Source: Isoetes taiwanensis
Lineage: Eukaryota; Streptophyta; Lycopodiopsida; Isoetales; Isoetaceae
NCBI GenBank assembly: GCA_021234155.1
Contig: JAJEKV010000064.1
Span: 2,234,001-2,298,000 of the forward strand
DNA length: 64,000 bases
Direction of reading: 5' to 3'
Positions within the stretch are counted from its first letter, which is position 1. Each line of letters starts with the position of its first letter. A program made the position numbers and the translations under genes. The notes under the pieces are model-generated. The model was not told the origin of the DNA and made no database searches. It worked only from the letters and a program-made list of their open reading frames with translations. Shown here in pieces: positions 1 to 10,440 of the stretch.

Positions 1-83
1 GTGACAATTGGTCAGTAAGGGCACAATTGGTCTTGAGTCAAGTTTATAGACATAAGCTTGCCAAAGCCTTTGTATTGTTTTTT

Positions 84-2132
84 TGTGATGTCCCCTACTC
101 GTATACGGTGCACTCACCGTATACAAACAGGAGTTCATCCCCCATACCAGCTCCATGCTGATACAGGGCCCTCCACATATTACTGCACCCGTAACGAGTC
201 CCAGTGGGAAGAGTGAAGGGGTCATTTTACCCCGTCTCCCTCAGGGTCTACCTAGCTGCAGAAGTGTAAACATACATGTCAGTACATAACATCATCACAT
301 GATATCCACCTCGAAGGGTGGTACATCAACATCTGCATAGACAAAGATCAGCACAATACATATGGGTTCCTACCCAAGGCTCAGACTCCAGGGGATGACT
401 GACGGCTTGGGTCTCCAGAGTTCATTGCAGACGGAATCATGACAATGGATTTGGCTGGCATGAGAACATGGCATAGGGTTGTCCACTCCATCCGCCCCCC
501 CGTGCACACTTTGCGAGTAGGTTGAAGAGTGTTGGGACTGATCGTAGCTCACGGATGCATAGCCAAAGGGGCTATTCCCGGGTTACATCTCCCCAGCCCG
601 GGGGGGCAGGTAGGGATCACTCCCACCGAGAGATCTCCATGTCGACTCAAGGTGACTAGAGGGCCCTTGCCCTTATTCGACTTAACCCATCGGAAAGTGA
701 ACACCACTCCACCGGGTGTCGAGCCCATGCCTTACCCACACTCAGTGGCAAGCCATTAGACCTAGTCTACATTGATCCCCGGTAGACTTTACACACCAGA
801 GGGATCGGTCAAGAGTCAGAACATGAACCTCCTTCGAGGCGCCCGGCCCCTTCACCCACAACCAGGTGGGGTTCTTGTACACAGGCCAAAATCTACAGTG
901 TGCTAAGGAGGCTAGCTAGGAGCATCAACTACTAAGCTTTAAGTCTCTACCCCCCTTCCCAATACAATGAGTCCACAGAATTTATCCATCCATCACATCA
1001 TCATAGACTAAAGAATAAGAACTAATCTATATCATAGAGTTAGGTTCTTTAGTTAGGGACAATCTTGGGTTCTGCTTGGCTACTAAGGGCAATTTAATAG
1101 GCTAAACCTATTGGTTCGATGGCTAGAATACGGTTTAGGCTATTAAATCGACTAAACATTATAGGCAATTTGAGATCTCATTTCATCCCCATAAGAATCC
1201 TCCAATAGAATGGCTACCCTCTATAAACTGCAATTAATGCAGCACCAACAACTTCATTGCTTTTGTTTTTCCCCCATAACTTTTGATCCACTCGTCAAAA
1301 TGCTGCGGCGTTTGTTGCATTTGATGCGAAATGAAAAGATCTTTCTAATGATATATGGTTATGATGTATTTCAATATGGTCATATGCGTTAACCTTAAAA
1401 AATATGATTTTTTACTTATTTCTTGTACATTTATATCAAGAAAGGTATATGAATGGGTTATCATTAGATACATTTTGAGAAGACGAACCCATTGCTACAA
1501 AAAGTGTTTGAATCGGAGTTCTGGATCAAAAGTTATAATGAAAAAATGATACTACGAAAGTTAGTTGCAACTGCATTAATTACAGGCTGCCACATAATAC
1601 TGGAATGAGATACACTGGAACTCTTCTCTTATTGGACAGTTTAAAAAGCTGACGTGGCATTTTAAGCATCCCTTAATGGGACAAAATGTGATCTCATATT
1701 TCCTCTAACCTGATCCCTGGTTCACTCCTCTTGATCCGAATGCGTCCATGTCGCTGTTCTGCTTGGGGATGCGGTCGGAAGGAGAATCTGACGAGCTAGG
1801 GCGCACGGGCAGATATTGGGAGTTGGATTTGACTCCTAAGGCGCGCGAACTGGTGCTCGGAAGGTTCGTGGACGAAAGGGGAAGAATTAGGGTTTGGTTA
1901 CCTTACATAGGCTATCAGTTAGGTTTAGGGTTTCTATGACCCTTGGTCTGCCTTTAATGGTTTAAAGGTTTAAAGTGCGCACATTGCTAAGTGTGCGCAC
2001 CCTTGCAAGTTGCCCCCTAGGGCGCCCTTGCTTGGTTACACGTCGGCATACACGTCAATTGGAATGGCGTGTATGCGTGACGGTGCAGTACGGTATACGT
2101 CTTGAGACCGTATATCGTATTGGAACGTCACA
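84..2132 (-). mobile_element. 3' LTR of chromovirus A (older Ty3/gypsy element)
   Basis: The segment begins TGTGATGTCCCC and ends AACGTCACA, so it has the TG...CA ends of an LTR. It is a diverged relative of the two LTRs of the complete element at 41-54 kb: shared blocks include the 'ctcgaagggt.gt.catca' stretch near 315, 'ccactccatccgccc' near 485 and the Pro/Gly-rich CCCGGG block near 600. On its right it is followed by a polypurine tract read on the minus strand, which makes it the 3' LTR of a minus-strand element. At 2049 bp it is about 400 bp longer than the other LTRs. No clear target-site duplication is visible on its left, where the flank is a T-run. Bases 1-83 are outside the LTR and contain nothing I recognise. 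Confidence 0.75.
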
Positions 2133-2143
2133 TTCTCCCCACC
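2133..2143 (-). other. polypurine tract of chromovirus A
   Basis: On the minus strand this reads GGTGGGGAGAA and abuts the LTR end directly, as expected for the plus-strand primer of an LTR retrotransposon. The same position in the 41-54 kb element reads AAGGGGGAGAA. Confidence 0.65.
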
Positions 2144-2288
2144 TTAAATTGATGTTGTCCGCAGCATCGTGGGTCTCCCCACCTTGGGATCTTCTTAACC
2201 TGCAATCAACTTGATGCATACGATATACTATTATCATAGTTACACATTTATTATGATTACCTCAAGGTAATATTTTTAAAACATTATT

Positions 2289-2317
2289 GGGTGAAAGTAT
2301 GCTGGTGGGTAGCAAAA
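2289..2317 (+). repeat. left terminal inverted repeat of T1a
   Basis: 29 bp, exact reverse complement of 9929-9957. It is followed by a run of A and then CAGCACC direct repeats (2329-2350), which recur in inverted form near the right end (about 9860-9885). Confidence 0.9.
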
Positions 2318-2611
2318 AAACGCGACCCCAGCACCCAGCACCAGCACCCTTCATACTATTTTTTCCACCCTTCACCAATTGAAGTGTAACCTATGCTATG
2401 CCCGTCACTTCACATAGGGCGTACCCGTTTCAATCATAACCTTCTTACCGCCCACCGTAACTAATATTTGTGGACCGAAAGGGTAGCGAACTTTGAATTT
2501 GTAATTTCGAACCGTGCTCCCCACCTTTTGCTACTCCGGCCAAATAGCCCGCGGAGAAGAAGCTCGAGAATTTCCGGATTCACTCCAAGCTTAGTATTCC
2601 AAAACTCAAAT

Positions 2612-5240
2612 GCCAAAAACTATGGTGAAGAAGGTTGTTAATCCGCCGGCTCAGCCAGCAATTCCAATGGATGCCATGAGCGGTGGTAAGCAAAATGCAA
2701 ATCCAATTTTGATGGCTTATGGTGCCCCCGTTAATTTGTTTTTCTTGATTTCTTTCAGCCCAACGCGCCCCTAAGACCGACACGGCTGATTGCCGAACTG
2801 AGGAGGACTTCCATGCCTACGCGGGTCTATCAAACGAGGGTGTGCATCCCTCTCAATTTCGAACGGATGTGATATCTGCAGCAGAATATAATGAGGTTTG
2901 GGACACCAATGGTGTCATTCAGAACAAGACATCCATCGACAAAATAAGGCCGAGAGCACGAAGAAGCTCTAATTGAGTCGTTGAGCAAGATATACCCGAA
3001 GGATTGAAGAACAGAGAAGGAAGGCGGTTTCTTTTTATTTGCATTCAACAACTGCAAGAGGGCCAAGCAGGATCCAGAAAATTTCAAGGTCAATTGGGCA
3101 GCAGTGGCAGCAAAAAGCAGAGCCTATTCGAGCAAGGTCAAGAGTGAACCCAGCACCCGGCCCCCGCGGAACACAAGAGAGCCCAACAAATCACGGCCAG
3201 ACAACAAAGACTGAAAGCATTGCGGAAAAGCGACCTCGGCAGAACGCTCGCTGTAAAATTAGAAGGGAGGTTGTCATTTAGGAGTACTTCAATGTGTCCA
3301 GCAGCATTCTCAGCTTATGGGGAAAATATTTCCCATCTGGAAAGCATGATCCAAGATATGCAGGAAGCCCTAAAATTGCAGCAGAATGACCTAGTGTCAA
3401 AGAAGGAACATTTGCACTGTCGAGGTCAAAGGGAAGCTTCTTCTACCGCAGAGAGGGGAAGTTGAAGACCATAAAGGATAATATTGCCGTCTTCAAGCCT
3501 TCGCCGGATCCTAATGCAGGTGTCTTTGAGATTCATTCTTTGAGAGGGAGAAAGATATGGCGAGAATATATTTGAAGTCCCTACTTGAAATGGGGGTGGG
3601 CCAATAGATCAAACACAGTGTAAAAAAGGTGGCTGCACTAAGCTGGCGAGATTGCCAACAACGAGTTCCTCCTTGCAAAAGCCCAGCGACAAGACTGAGA
3701 ATGTCACCGGTGAGGGGAGATGACCAAGAGAAATGATCGGTGAGACAAGCATCACCCAATACCATTAGATTGCCAATTGGAGATGAGGAGAGATGCTCCA
3801 CCGTGGTCTTGCATTCGGGATGATTACACCCTCACTGCGCGGATGAAATGTGGACATCATTATCACGTTAAACGCACCCGGTTTGCTCATGGAAAAAGGA
3901 TCTTTGCCTCAAGTGCACGCAGAGACCATTCCCTCGCGGCTTAGTGCAGGAAATAGGTAAGCTTAATACTGAGAAAGGGGAAGTGTTGCATGTTGGAACA
4001 ACTCACAAAACCGAGAAGAAGATAATTGATGTTGATGAGCATGTAGCCACAACTCACGGTAGCGGCAGGAAAAGGAAACGACAAATCACACCAAAAAGTA
4101 AAAGGACCCCGGGATCAATAAGCACAAGTCCACAAGGGTTCACACTCCACGACCAAGACATGGGAAAAAAGGTACATGCCTGTTTTTCGGGCTCGATTTT
4201 GAATTGACAAAGATCGAGAAGGTCTTTGTAGACATTGGACGACAAACTACCGGCATTCTTCAAAGACTGCTGCAAAGACTTGGCAAAGACAGTCTTTGGA
4301 GACACCAAAGCATCTTTGAATCCAAGGGAGATTCAAGTAGTTCTAATGGTGCCAACAATTATAGTATAGTTCCAAATTCTGCGGTTTGCCTCTACAAAGG
4401 CCTCCTCTAACACTTGTTCTTTGCGGGAAGGAAAACGATGGCGAAGATGTCGGCAATCGATTGAGGCGATCGTTAAGCGGGTGAAACAGTTGACCACGGT
4501 CAAGGGCCGGGAAGGTTGTGGAAGAAGAAAGTGAGGGTGAGTCGAGGAAAATGACCTTGATGAGGGCGTCCCCATAGAAGTAGCATTTGGAAAGAAAAAC
4601 ATGGCTAATGTAATTTTGCCTTATGTATTTCGGGCAAGCAAACATTGATTTTGCAAGACAACCCTAAACCATCACCCAAAAGGTTTTTGTTCAAACAATT
4701 AATATATTTGATCCTGTTTTATTCCACCTTTAATGTGCAAATTTTGGTTTGGATTATTCAACTTAGGCTTACGTAAAACTTGTTGCCGAAAAAAAGAAGG
4801 CGTGACCAATGGTTATACTTAGTGAATCGATGAAGAAGACAAATGGATAAAGAAGTGCCAAAGACAAACTCTAACATACAAAAGGTGCTGTTATCCCTGT
4901 TATATTTCAGAATGTGTTTGAGAATTTCGGTTGTTAATTGCAGCTCATCCTTGCATGCGGGGAGAACAAGACAAGTCGTGAATGAAGAAACCGAGGACAA
5001 AGGCAAAGCAAGGGTTACCGATAGCCGGGAAACACCCATACATTGGGGCGGGGAGATACTAATAAGGATGAATCGACTATGGCTATCGGCACTCTCCATC
5101 ATCTGGTAGCAAAGATAAAGCAGAGTCCAAGAGGGGTTGCAAAAGATCCGGCACCAAAGACCTCCCCGAAGATAGCACTTCAAGCAGAGTCCAAAGACAC
5201 ATTGCGGCCTGAGACAAGCACGATGCGGCACACATCGACG
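2612..5240 (+). pseudogene. decayed accessory coding stretches in T1a, unassigned
   Basis: This is the plus-strand part of T1a upstream of the phosphatase remnant. Short open segments with protein-like composition are present, for example around 2950-3210, where a frame contains KRAKQDPENFKVNWAAVAAK followed by a Pro/Arg-rich tail. Stops and frame changes interrupt it everywhere. I do not recognise a family. It may be the N-terminal part of the same accessory gene that ends at 6002, or a separate captured gene. Confidence 0.3.
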
Positions 5241-5244
5241 GTGG

Positions 5245-6002
5245 TTGCAAACGCGTCAAGGATGGACACCCGGACGGAAGTTGATGGTCTTTGGGCGTAA
5301 ATGGGTGTCTTGTACGCAGAACACAACAGAGGAGAATGAGCGGGAAAATCTTGCCTCCACCACAAACCAAGCATGTTGTAAAAAAGCGCAAATAAGTACC
5401 TCATTTGCGGACCGAGGGGGTATCATGAGTTTGTGGAGTGGGCGCTGCGAGAGGTTTGATATTGTTATTTGGAGTGCTTCTCTACTTTCGGAATACAAGG
5501 GATATGGTGAATGCATTGTTCCCGATTCTGGACCAGATTCTTGAAGGTTTATGGTCAAGAGCATTGCTATGCATGCAAGCATCAAACAGACCAGAAAAGC
5601 AGATTTTTTTTCAAGGAGTTGAAGGTTGTACTTGAGGATTTTCCTCAAAATCATGGTATGATTTTCTTGGTTGATGATGACCTACACAAAGGGTTTCTAA
5701 ACCACGCACACACAACCCTTCCCATTATGCCTTTCAAGGGGCAAGAAGAGGACAACTTTTTGCGTAAGTTTGTGTGTCCAACTTTGGAATACTTGTCTTC
5801 TCATCTTTGTCATGAGGAAAGCGATCTCGCAAGGTTGACATCAGCGATGCATGGTTGGAAGAGGAGGCAGGTTGTAGTCTTTGGATTCTTGCCTCAACAA
5901 CTATCTTGTCTCGGCCTACTATATCCTCAATGCTCCATTAGAAGTACAAAGGCAATTTCTTTGGGCACCCTTCTGGCGACCGGCATGACTCTGAACCGAT
6001 GA
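5245..6002 (+). pseudogene. FCP1/NIF-like HAD phosphatase remnant carried by T1a
   Basis: Three partly overlapping frames together show the order of an FCP1-homology (NLI-interacting-factor-like) phosphatase. First comes a VNG-type loop near 5285-5310, at the place of the catalytic DxDxT motif. Then follow a YHEFVEWALRE-like helix near 5415-5450, FDIVIWSAS (motif II region, about 5456-5482), and the segment with FFKEL...FLVDDD..KGF near 5605-5700, which matches the DD(S) motif IV of HAD enzymes. The last part (5511-6002) is open for 163 codons. Members dephosphorylate serines in proteins such as the RNA polymerase II tail. Here at least two frameshifts break the gene, so it is not functional as read. 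It is convergent to the transposase of the same transposon. A second, better preserved FCP1-like segment lies at 22.1 kb. Confidence 0.65.
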
Positions 6003-6646
6003 CTCATGAAGTAACCATTATGCAAAAGTACTTTTTTGTAATATATATGTATGATTACTTTGTCTTATCTTCAGTATTGAGTGATCTTGAGTGATGTTCT
6101 AATCTTGAGTGTACAATTTTCTGTAATATATATCAAGCTTACTCTCCAATACTACAAGCATTGTTTCCAATACTAAAATACTCCAATAATTCAAACCAAT
6201 ACTACAAACATTGTCTTAGGGGCATTGTCTCCAATACAATGATCAAAATTTGAGACAAGTACACAAGTAACTACAGATTTGTTACAATGATAAAACAACT
6301 AGGCCAAAGCATATTCAACCTTCATATGGCGGTGTCAAGGATTATCACGGTGAGTAGCACGTTCAAGGGAAAATTTGTTGGTGCGGGAATCGATTCATCT
6401 CAAACTTGATAGCTGATCACGTGATGATCTTTGGAAAGTCGGGGCCTTTGTCTTCAAGTAGCTCCCAACTACCATCTGGGGGCAAAGCATAGTACAAACC
6501 AGCCAACACATGTTCATCCACATTGAAGGTCGACCCTAGCTATCCTTGACAATTACGTCAAGGATATGCCTCGACTTAACACATTTGACCACATAGAAAT
6601 CTGCATTCTCACGATTTCCTGCTTTCGGCTACTAACAACAAAGTTA

Positions 6647-9561
6647 TCACCTTCCTACGTTTCCGGATAGCCATTCTCCATCACCTTCAAAAAAATGCCT
6701 CATCGATTTTCGTCTTGAGACGTTCACCAAGAGACTTATCGGTTTTAGTGTAACATATTTCCAATTCTTCAATCTGTGCTTGTTCACACAAGATGACCAG
6801 TTTCCTTTCAAACAGTTACCATAGAAACAACTTAAACCTCTATGAGCCACCCTTGTGCTTGATTTGGCCAAGTATGTCCGGATGTTGTGTATTTGCTTGG
6901 TCCCTTCCACCACAGCGCGATCCGGGTCTGTCCTATCAACATCATCCTTTCCAATTACCCAGAAGTACCTGCAAGGAAACAACAAGTATTGCATCTCACG
7001 ACAAAGATAATATCAAAGACTATTCATCCAAGTCTGGCAGGTTCCTGACAAAGACTTAAAGCGGATGAAAGCACTATTCAAAGCACATTCTGGCGGTTCA
7101 CAGGAAAGCACTACTCAACAAAATCTGGCGGATGAAAGCATAATACCTTTTGATGTCCCGTTGTTGGTACCTTCATTCCAGCGAGTTTGCGAATTCACAT
7201 GCATCAGCGGCACCCTAAATCTCACCCCATCATACTTGAGCTGCTCTCTAGTGAATGCCCTTTAAGGACTGCCCTTGCCCATCGTGCTCTCCCTTACCAT
7301 GGGCTGTCCCAAAGAAATTCCATACTATTTCCTTCCCTAGCTCATGGTGATATCTTGGTAGGAAATAGAATGGCGGGCAGATTTGAATTGGCTAGAACAA
7401 CCATCGACCAAACTATATGCCCGGAGAAATCTACACCATTTGATACAAGCCATGAATTGTGCTTTCTAAACAAGGTCTTTGCACAAAAAGAGTGCCATGA
7501 AGCTTGTCATCACTCAAGTAAAAATGGGTTTCCTTCAATAGCTTTCTGATCCCAGAACTGATGTCCATCCTATACATGATGTGGACGAGAATTGTTATCT
7601 GGTCATTGTGCCAATCTTGGTCTTGAACCTCCCTTTGTATTTTTATCTTTGTAATTCTCTGCAAAATCAATTCTGAAACAATGGTGCCATCTTGGATATT
7701 GTCCAGGCAACTCCTGAATTGCATGGCCTGCCATCTAGCCCTGTAATTGTGTGGCACGGATATCTTCAATGTGGAACACAGATATGAAATGAAATCCTTC
7801 AACGCCATTCTCTTGTAAGACAATCGAGGACCTGGCTTTGGTCCTTTCTTTTTTCCCCTTGCCATTTGAGGTCTCGTCTTGTCTTTGCGGCTTGGTCGTG
7901 TCCCACCAGCTTGCTTGGATTTCTTACTTTTGTTTCCCTTCTTCTCAACTTGTCTTTGCGGCTTGTTTGTGTCCCACCGACTACCTTGGATTTCTTACTT
8001 TTGTTTCCCTTCTTGGTGGCATTGGCTCTTTTCTTTTCTGCTGCCACGGCACCTCCCTTGGTAACGGTCTGCAACTCCACCAGCCTCTTCTGTCTCCACT
8101 GGAATCTGTAACAAGGTCTGTAGCATAAAACAGAAGATTAGCGCAAGTTGAAAGCACAAAAGCAGTTTTCAGCGGATGACAGCACATATCAGCATGTTGC
8201 AGCATGCAATAAAGAGAGTATTACCTTTTCAAACGTCTTCCATTCAAGCAAGAACTCATGATTCTCTCTCTCTCTTGGACATATAGGAAGAGTTTTATGC
8301 CACACGCCGACATATGCATCAAGCGATCATGTTTATGCCATTCTTCACCCTCGCTCTTGTTGCAAACCCACGACCCTCGAGCTCATTTGGTTGAGTCATA
8401 CATATATTGGCTGGCGGACCGTCTCACGAGTCCACAGACCTCGCGGTGCACTTGCACTCTTCACCATGAAATCCGGTTTTATTTTGACCTTAATGCATTG
8501 GGGCTACCCTGGCATACTCCAACTTCATATGGTATATGCAACAACAGGTTTCCCTTTCTGATACTTTCTTTACATAAATAGGCTTCAACTTCTCGAAAGC
8601 CTTTAAGCAAACAGGGTGTTCAGGATGTGCCTTTTTGTATTGTTGAAATAGCTCCAGCTGAATGGTGGCCGTTGGTTAGAAATATTTATGCAACAATAGC
8701 AAAGAAAAATTTGTATGGAAACTTATACCTGTGTGACCTCCATAAGGTGCAAGGGATAAGAAATTGAAGCTTGACTCTCCAACGGTGTTCACAACATCTT
8801 TCTTGCAAGGAGAGACTACGCTATTTTGTTTCGAATTACGTTATGCTTTGCTTGCAAGCGGGGGTGAGAGAATCGCACCTCAACCTCCTTTGGAAGCTAG
8901 ACCACGGACCATTTCCAGGGCGGCTTACATTTTTCTTAATGCAAATAGTTGCAATTGTTGACCTCATGCAACCTATCATAAGAAATATTGCACATTAATC
9001 AATGAACATATCTCATCCGGCATCACTCGCCAGATACAAGCACTTAAAAGCGGCTTTAAAAGCGCGAAGAAGCCGCGGGCATGAAAGCAAGAATTAGATG
9101 CACCTAACAGCCCCGCCATAGTGGAATTGCATCTCGATTTTTGTGGAAGAAGCCATCACCGGTGTCGAGGTTACGGCTCTCCAAACATCATGGTTCCTTT
9201 GCCTCTTTGTGGCTGCCATTAATCCATTTCAAGTTGTTGAGCAGCACCCTCACGCCTTGCACTCCTTTGGATTTGGCAAAATTCCGGGTTACGAGATTTC
9301 CATTTCGTGGTGATGAACCACCCTCTTCATCACATCGGCCTTGAGTTGGTGAATGTTTTTGGTGAGCTTATTGAAGTAATCAACTACTTGCTTGGCTATT
9401 TCTTGCTGCGTCTCATGCTCGAGATCCTCCCGATTCGCATTTGCTTTTCTCACCTTATTCCGTATCGTATTCTCTCTTTCTCGCTGCATCCAATTTCTTG
9501 TAAATTGCGAGGAAACCGGATCTTCCGCGTGATATTTCTGTGTTGCATTGACATCCAACAA
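6647..9561 (-). pseudogene. T1a transposase pseudogene
   Basis: Read on the minus strand, the order of recognisable blocks equals that of the T1b copy. The start region at 9561-9289 is rich in Arg, Glu and Gln. A Cys/His segment near 8260-8500 contains CTARSV, HKHD and CGIK. A Lys/Pro-rich spacer follows at 7800-8080. The core at 7865-7431 contains RARWQAMQF, then ETHFYLSDDKLHGTLF, which is the region of the presumed catalytic Asp residues. The C-terminal part at 6994-6647 contains CVNKHRLKNWKY. Relatives of this uncharacterised plant transposase have Asp motifs of the form ISDDKxHD and WSDGxxxQFK; that comes from my memory of the family. Several frameshifts and stops are present, and some gaps may be introns. 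Confidence 0.65.
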
Positions 9562-9906
9562 ATCTGGAACAACGTATTGGGATTCATCGGCCGAAAATCC
9601 AATGCTAAGCGTGTGATTGCCTCAGGCCCGTATCGGGGGCGCCATGAAATTCACGAGAGAGGGAGGATAAGTGAATTGGAGGGAGAAATTTCATGGCCAT
9701 GTGAAGTAATCCAATTTGCAACGTACTACCACACCACTCGCGCGAAAATCCAGCCAAAAGCCCACAATCATTTTCCTAACGGCTCGTTCGTGAGGTGGAC
9801 GTACGAGTACATGAAGGGCGTAAAAAGAAATGACGGGCAGTTACGCCCATCAGCACCCAGATTAAGCAAAAGCAGGGGTGCTGATAGCGGGCTAAAACCC
9901 TGCTAT

Positions 9907-9930
9907 AAGCATGCGTCCGGACGCATGCTT
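9907..9930. repeat. perfect 24-bp palindrome next to the right TIR of T1a
   Basis: The 24 bases from AAGCATGCGTCC through their exact mirror complement form a perfect palindrome that runs straight into the TIR. The left end lacks it, so the two subterminal regions are not symmetric. It may be a cruciform or dimer-binding site for the transposase; that role is inferred. Confidence 0.8.
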
Positions 9931-9957
9931 TTGCTACCCACCAGCATACTTTCACCC
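9929..9957 (-). repeat. right terminal inverted repeat of T1a
   Basis: Exact reverse complement of the left TIR over 29 bp, followed by the TSD copy TATT. Confidence 0.9.
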
Positions 9958-9961
9958 TATT

Positions 9962-10440
9962 ATACTATTATTCAATCAAATACTTAACAATTTGTACGTC
10001 ATTACAACAAGTTAGCCATTAGTTTCGCTTATCGCAATGTTATAGTTTATCAAAATTTTAATATACACAATCATTCTTTGAGGTACTAACATTCCAACAA
10101 AATTTGTGTTGCAAGTCTTCGTAGCTCGACCTCCTAGCCCTCCGGAGCGCTCTATTGGCCTGCAGGTCAACACTACGTTAGTACCATTTTTAATTATTTA
10201 TAAATTTGGTTATAAAGGAGCCACCCCAACTATCTACATGAATGCATGGCTAATCTCCCGGCGTAGGAAGAGGATGCTTCCTCCATCGTGGCCGTGGAGA
10301 CAGCGCCCTATCATGCCTATATGGCGCTCATGCCTACACCTTTAGTTGCCCAGCGTGGAGGATAGAGTCCTTTCGTATATGGAGCGTGAAGGATAGTGTC
10401 CTCCCCGTAGGCATTGGCTAGAGGTGCTTTCCCTATCAAT
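9962..10440. other. 3' untranslated part of chromovirus A, right of the T1a insertion
   Basis: AT-rich DNA followed by a GC-richer stretch, with no gene. It corresponds to the 42.66-43.5 kb interval of chromovirus B, which also lies between PPT and chromodomain. This supports T1a having inserted into one continuous retroelement. Confidence 0.55.

Larger units (their letters stand above)
2285..9961. mobile_element. T1a: 7.67-kb TIR DNA transposon with 4-bp TSD (Sola-like, tentative)
   Basis: The element itself spans 2289-9957 and is flanked by the direct repeat TATT (2285-2288 and 9958-9961). Its ends are perfect 29-bp inverted repeats starting GGGTGAAAGTATGCTGGTGG. It sits inside the 3' untranslated part of chromovirus A, separating LTR/PPT from pol. 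It carries a decayed transposase on the minus strand and a decayed accessory gene on the plus strand. A 4-bp TSD and this transposase type are compatible with the Sola superfamily, but I assign this only tentatively. The family of the transposase itself is clear because a second copy lies at 13-18 kb. Confidence 0.85.

Noticed and set aside
2285-2288. A 3-bp or 8-bp target duplication for T1a (PIF/Harbinger or hAT)
   Set aside because: Only TATT directly abutting perfect TIRs is identical on both sides. TTA or 8-bp versions require mismatched TIR ends.
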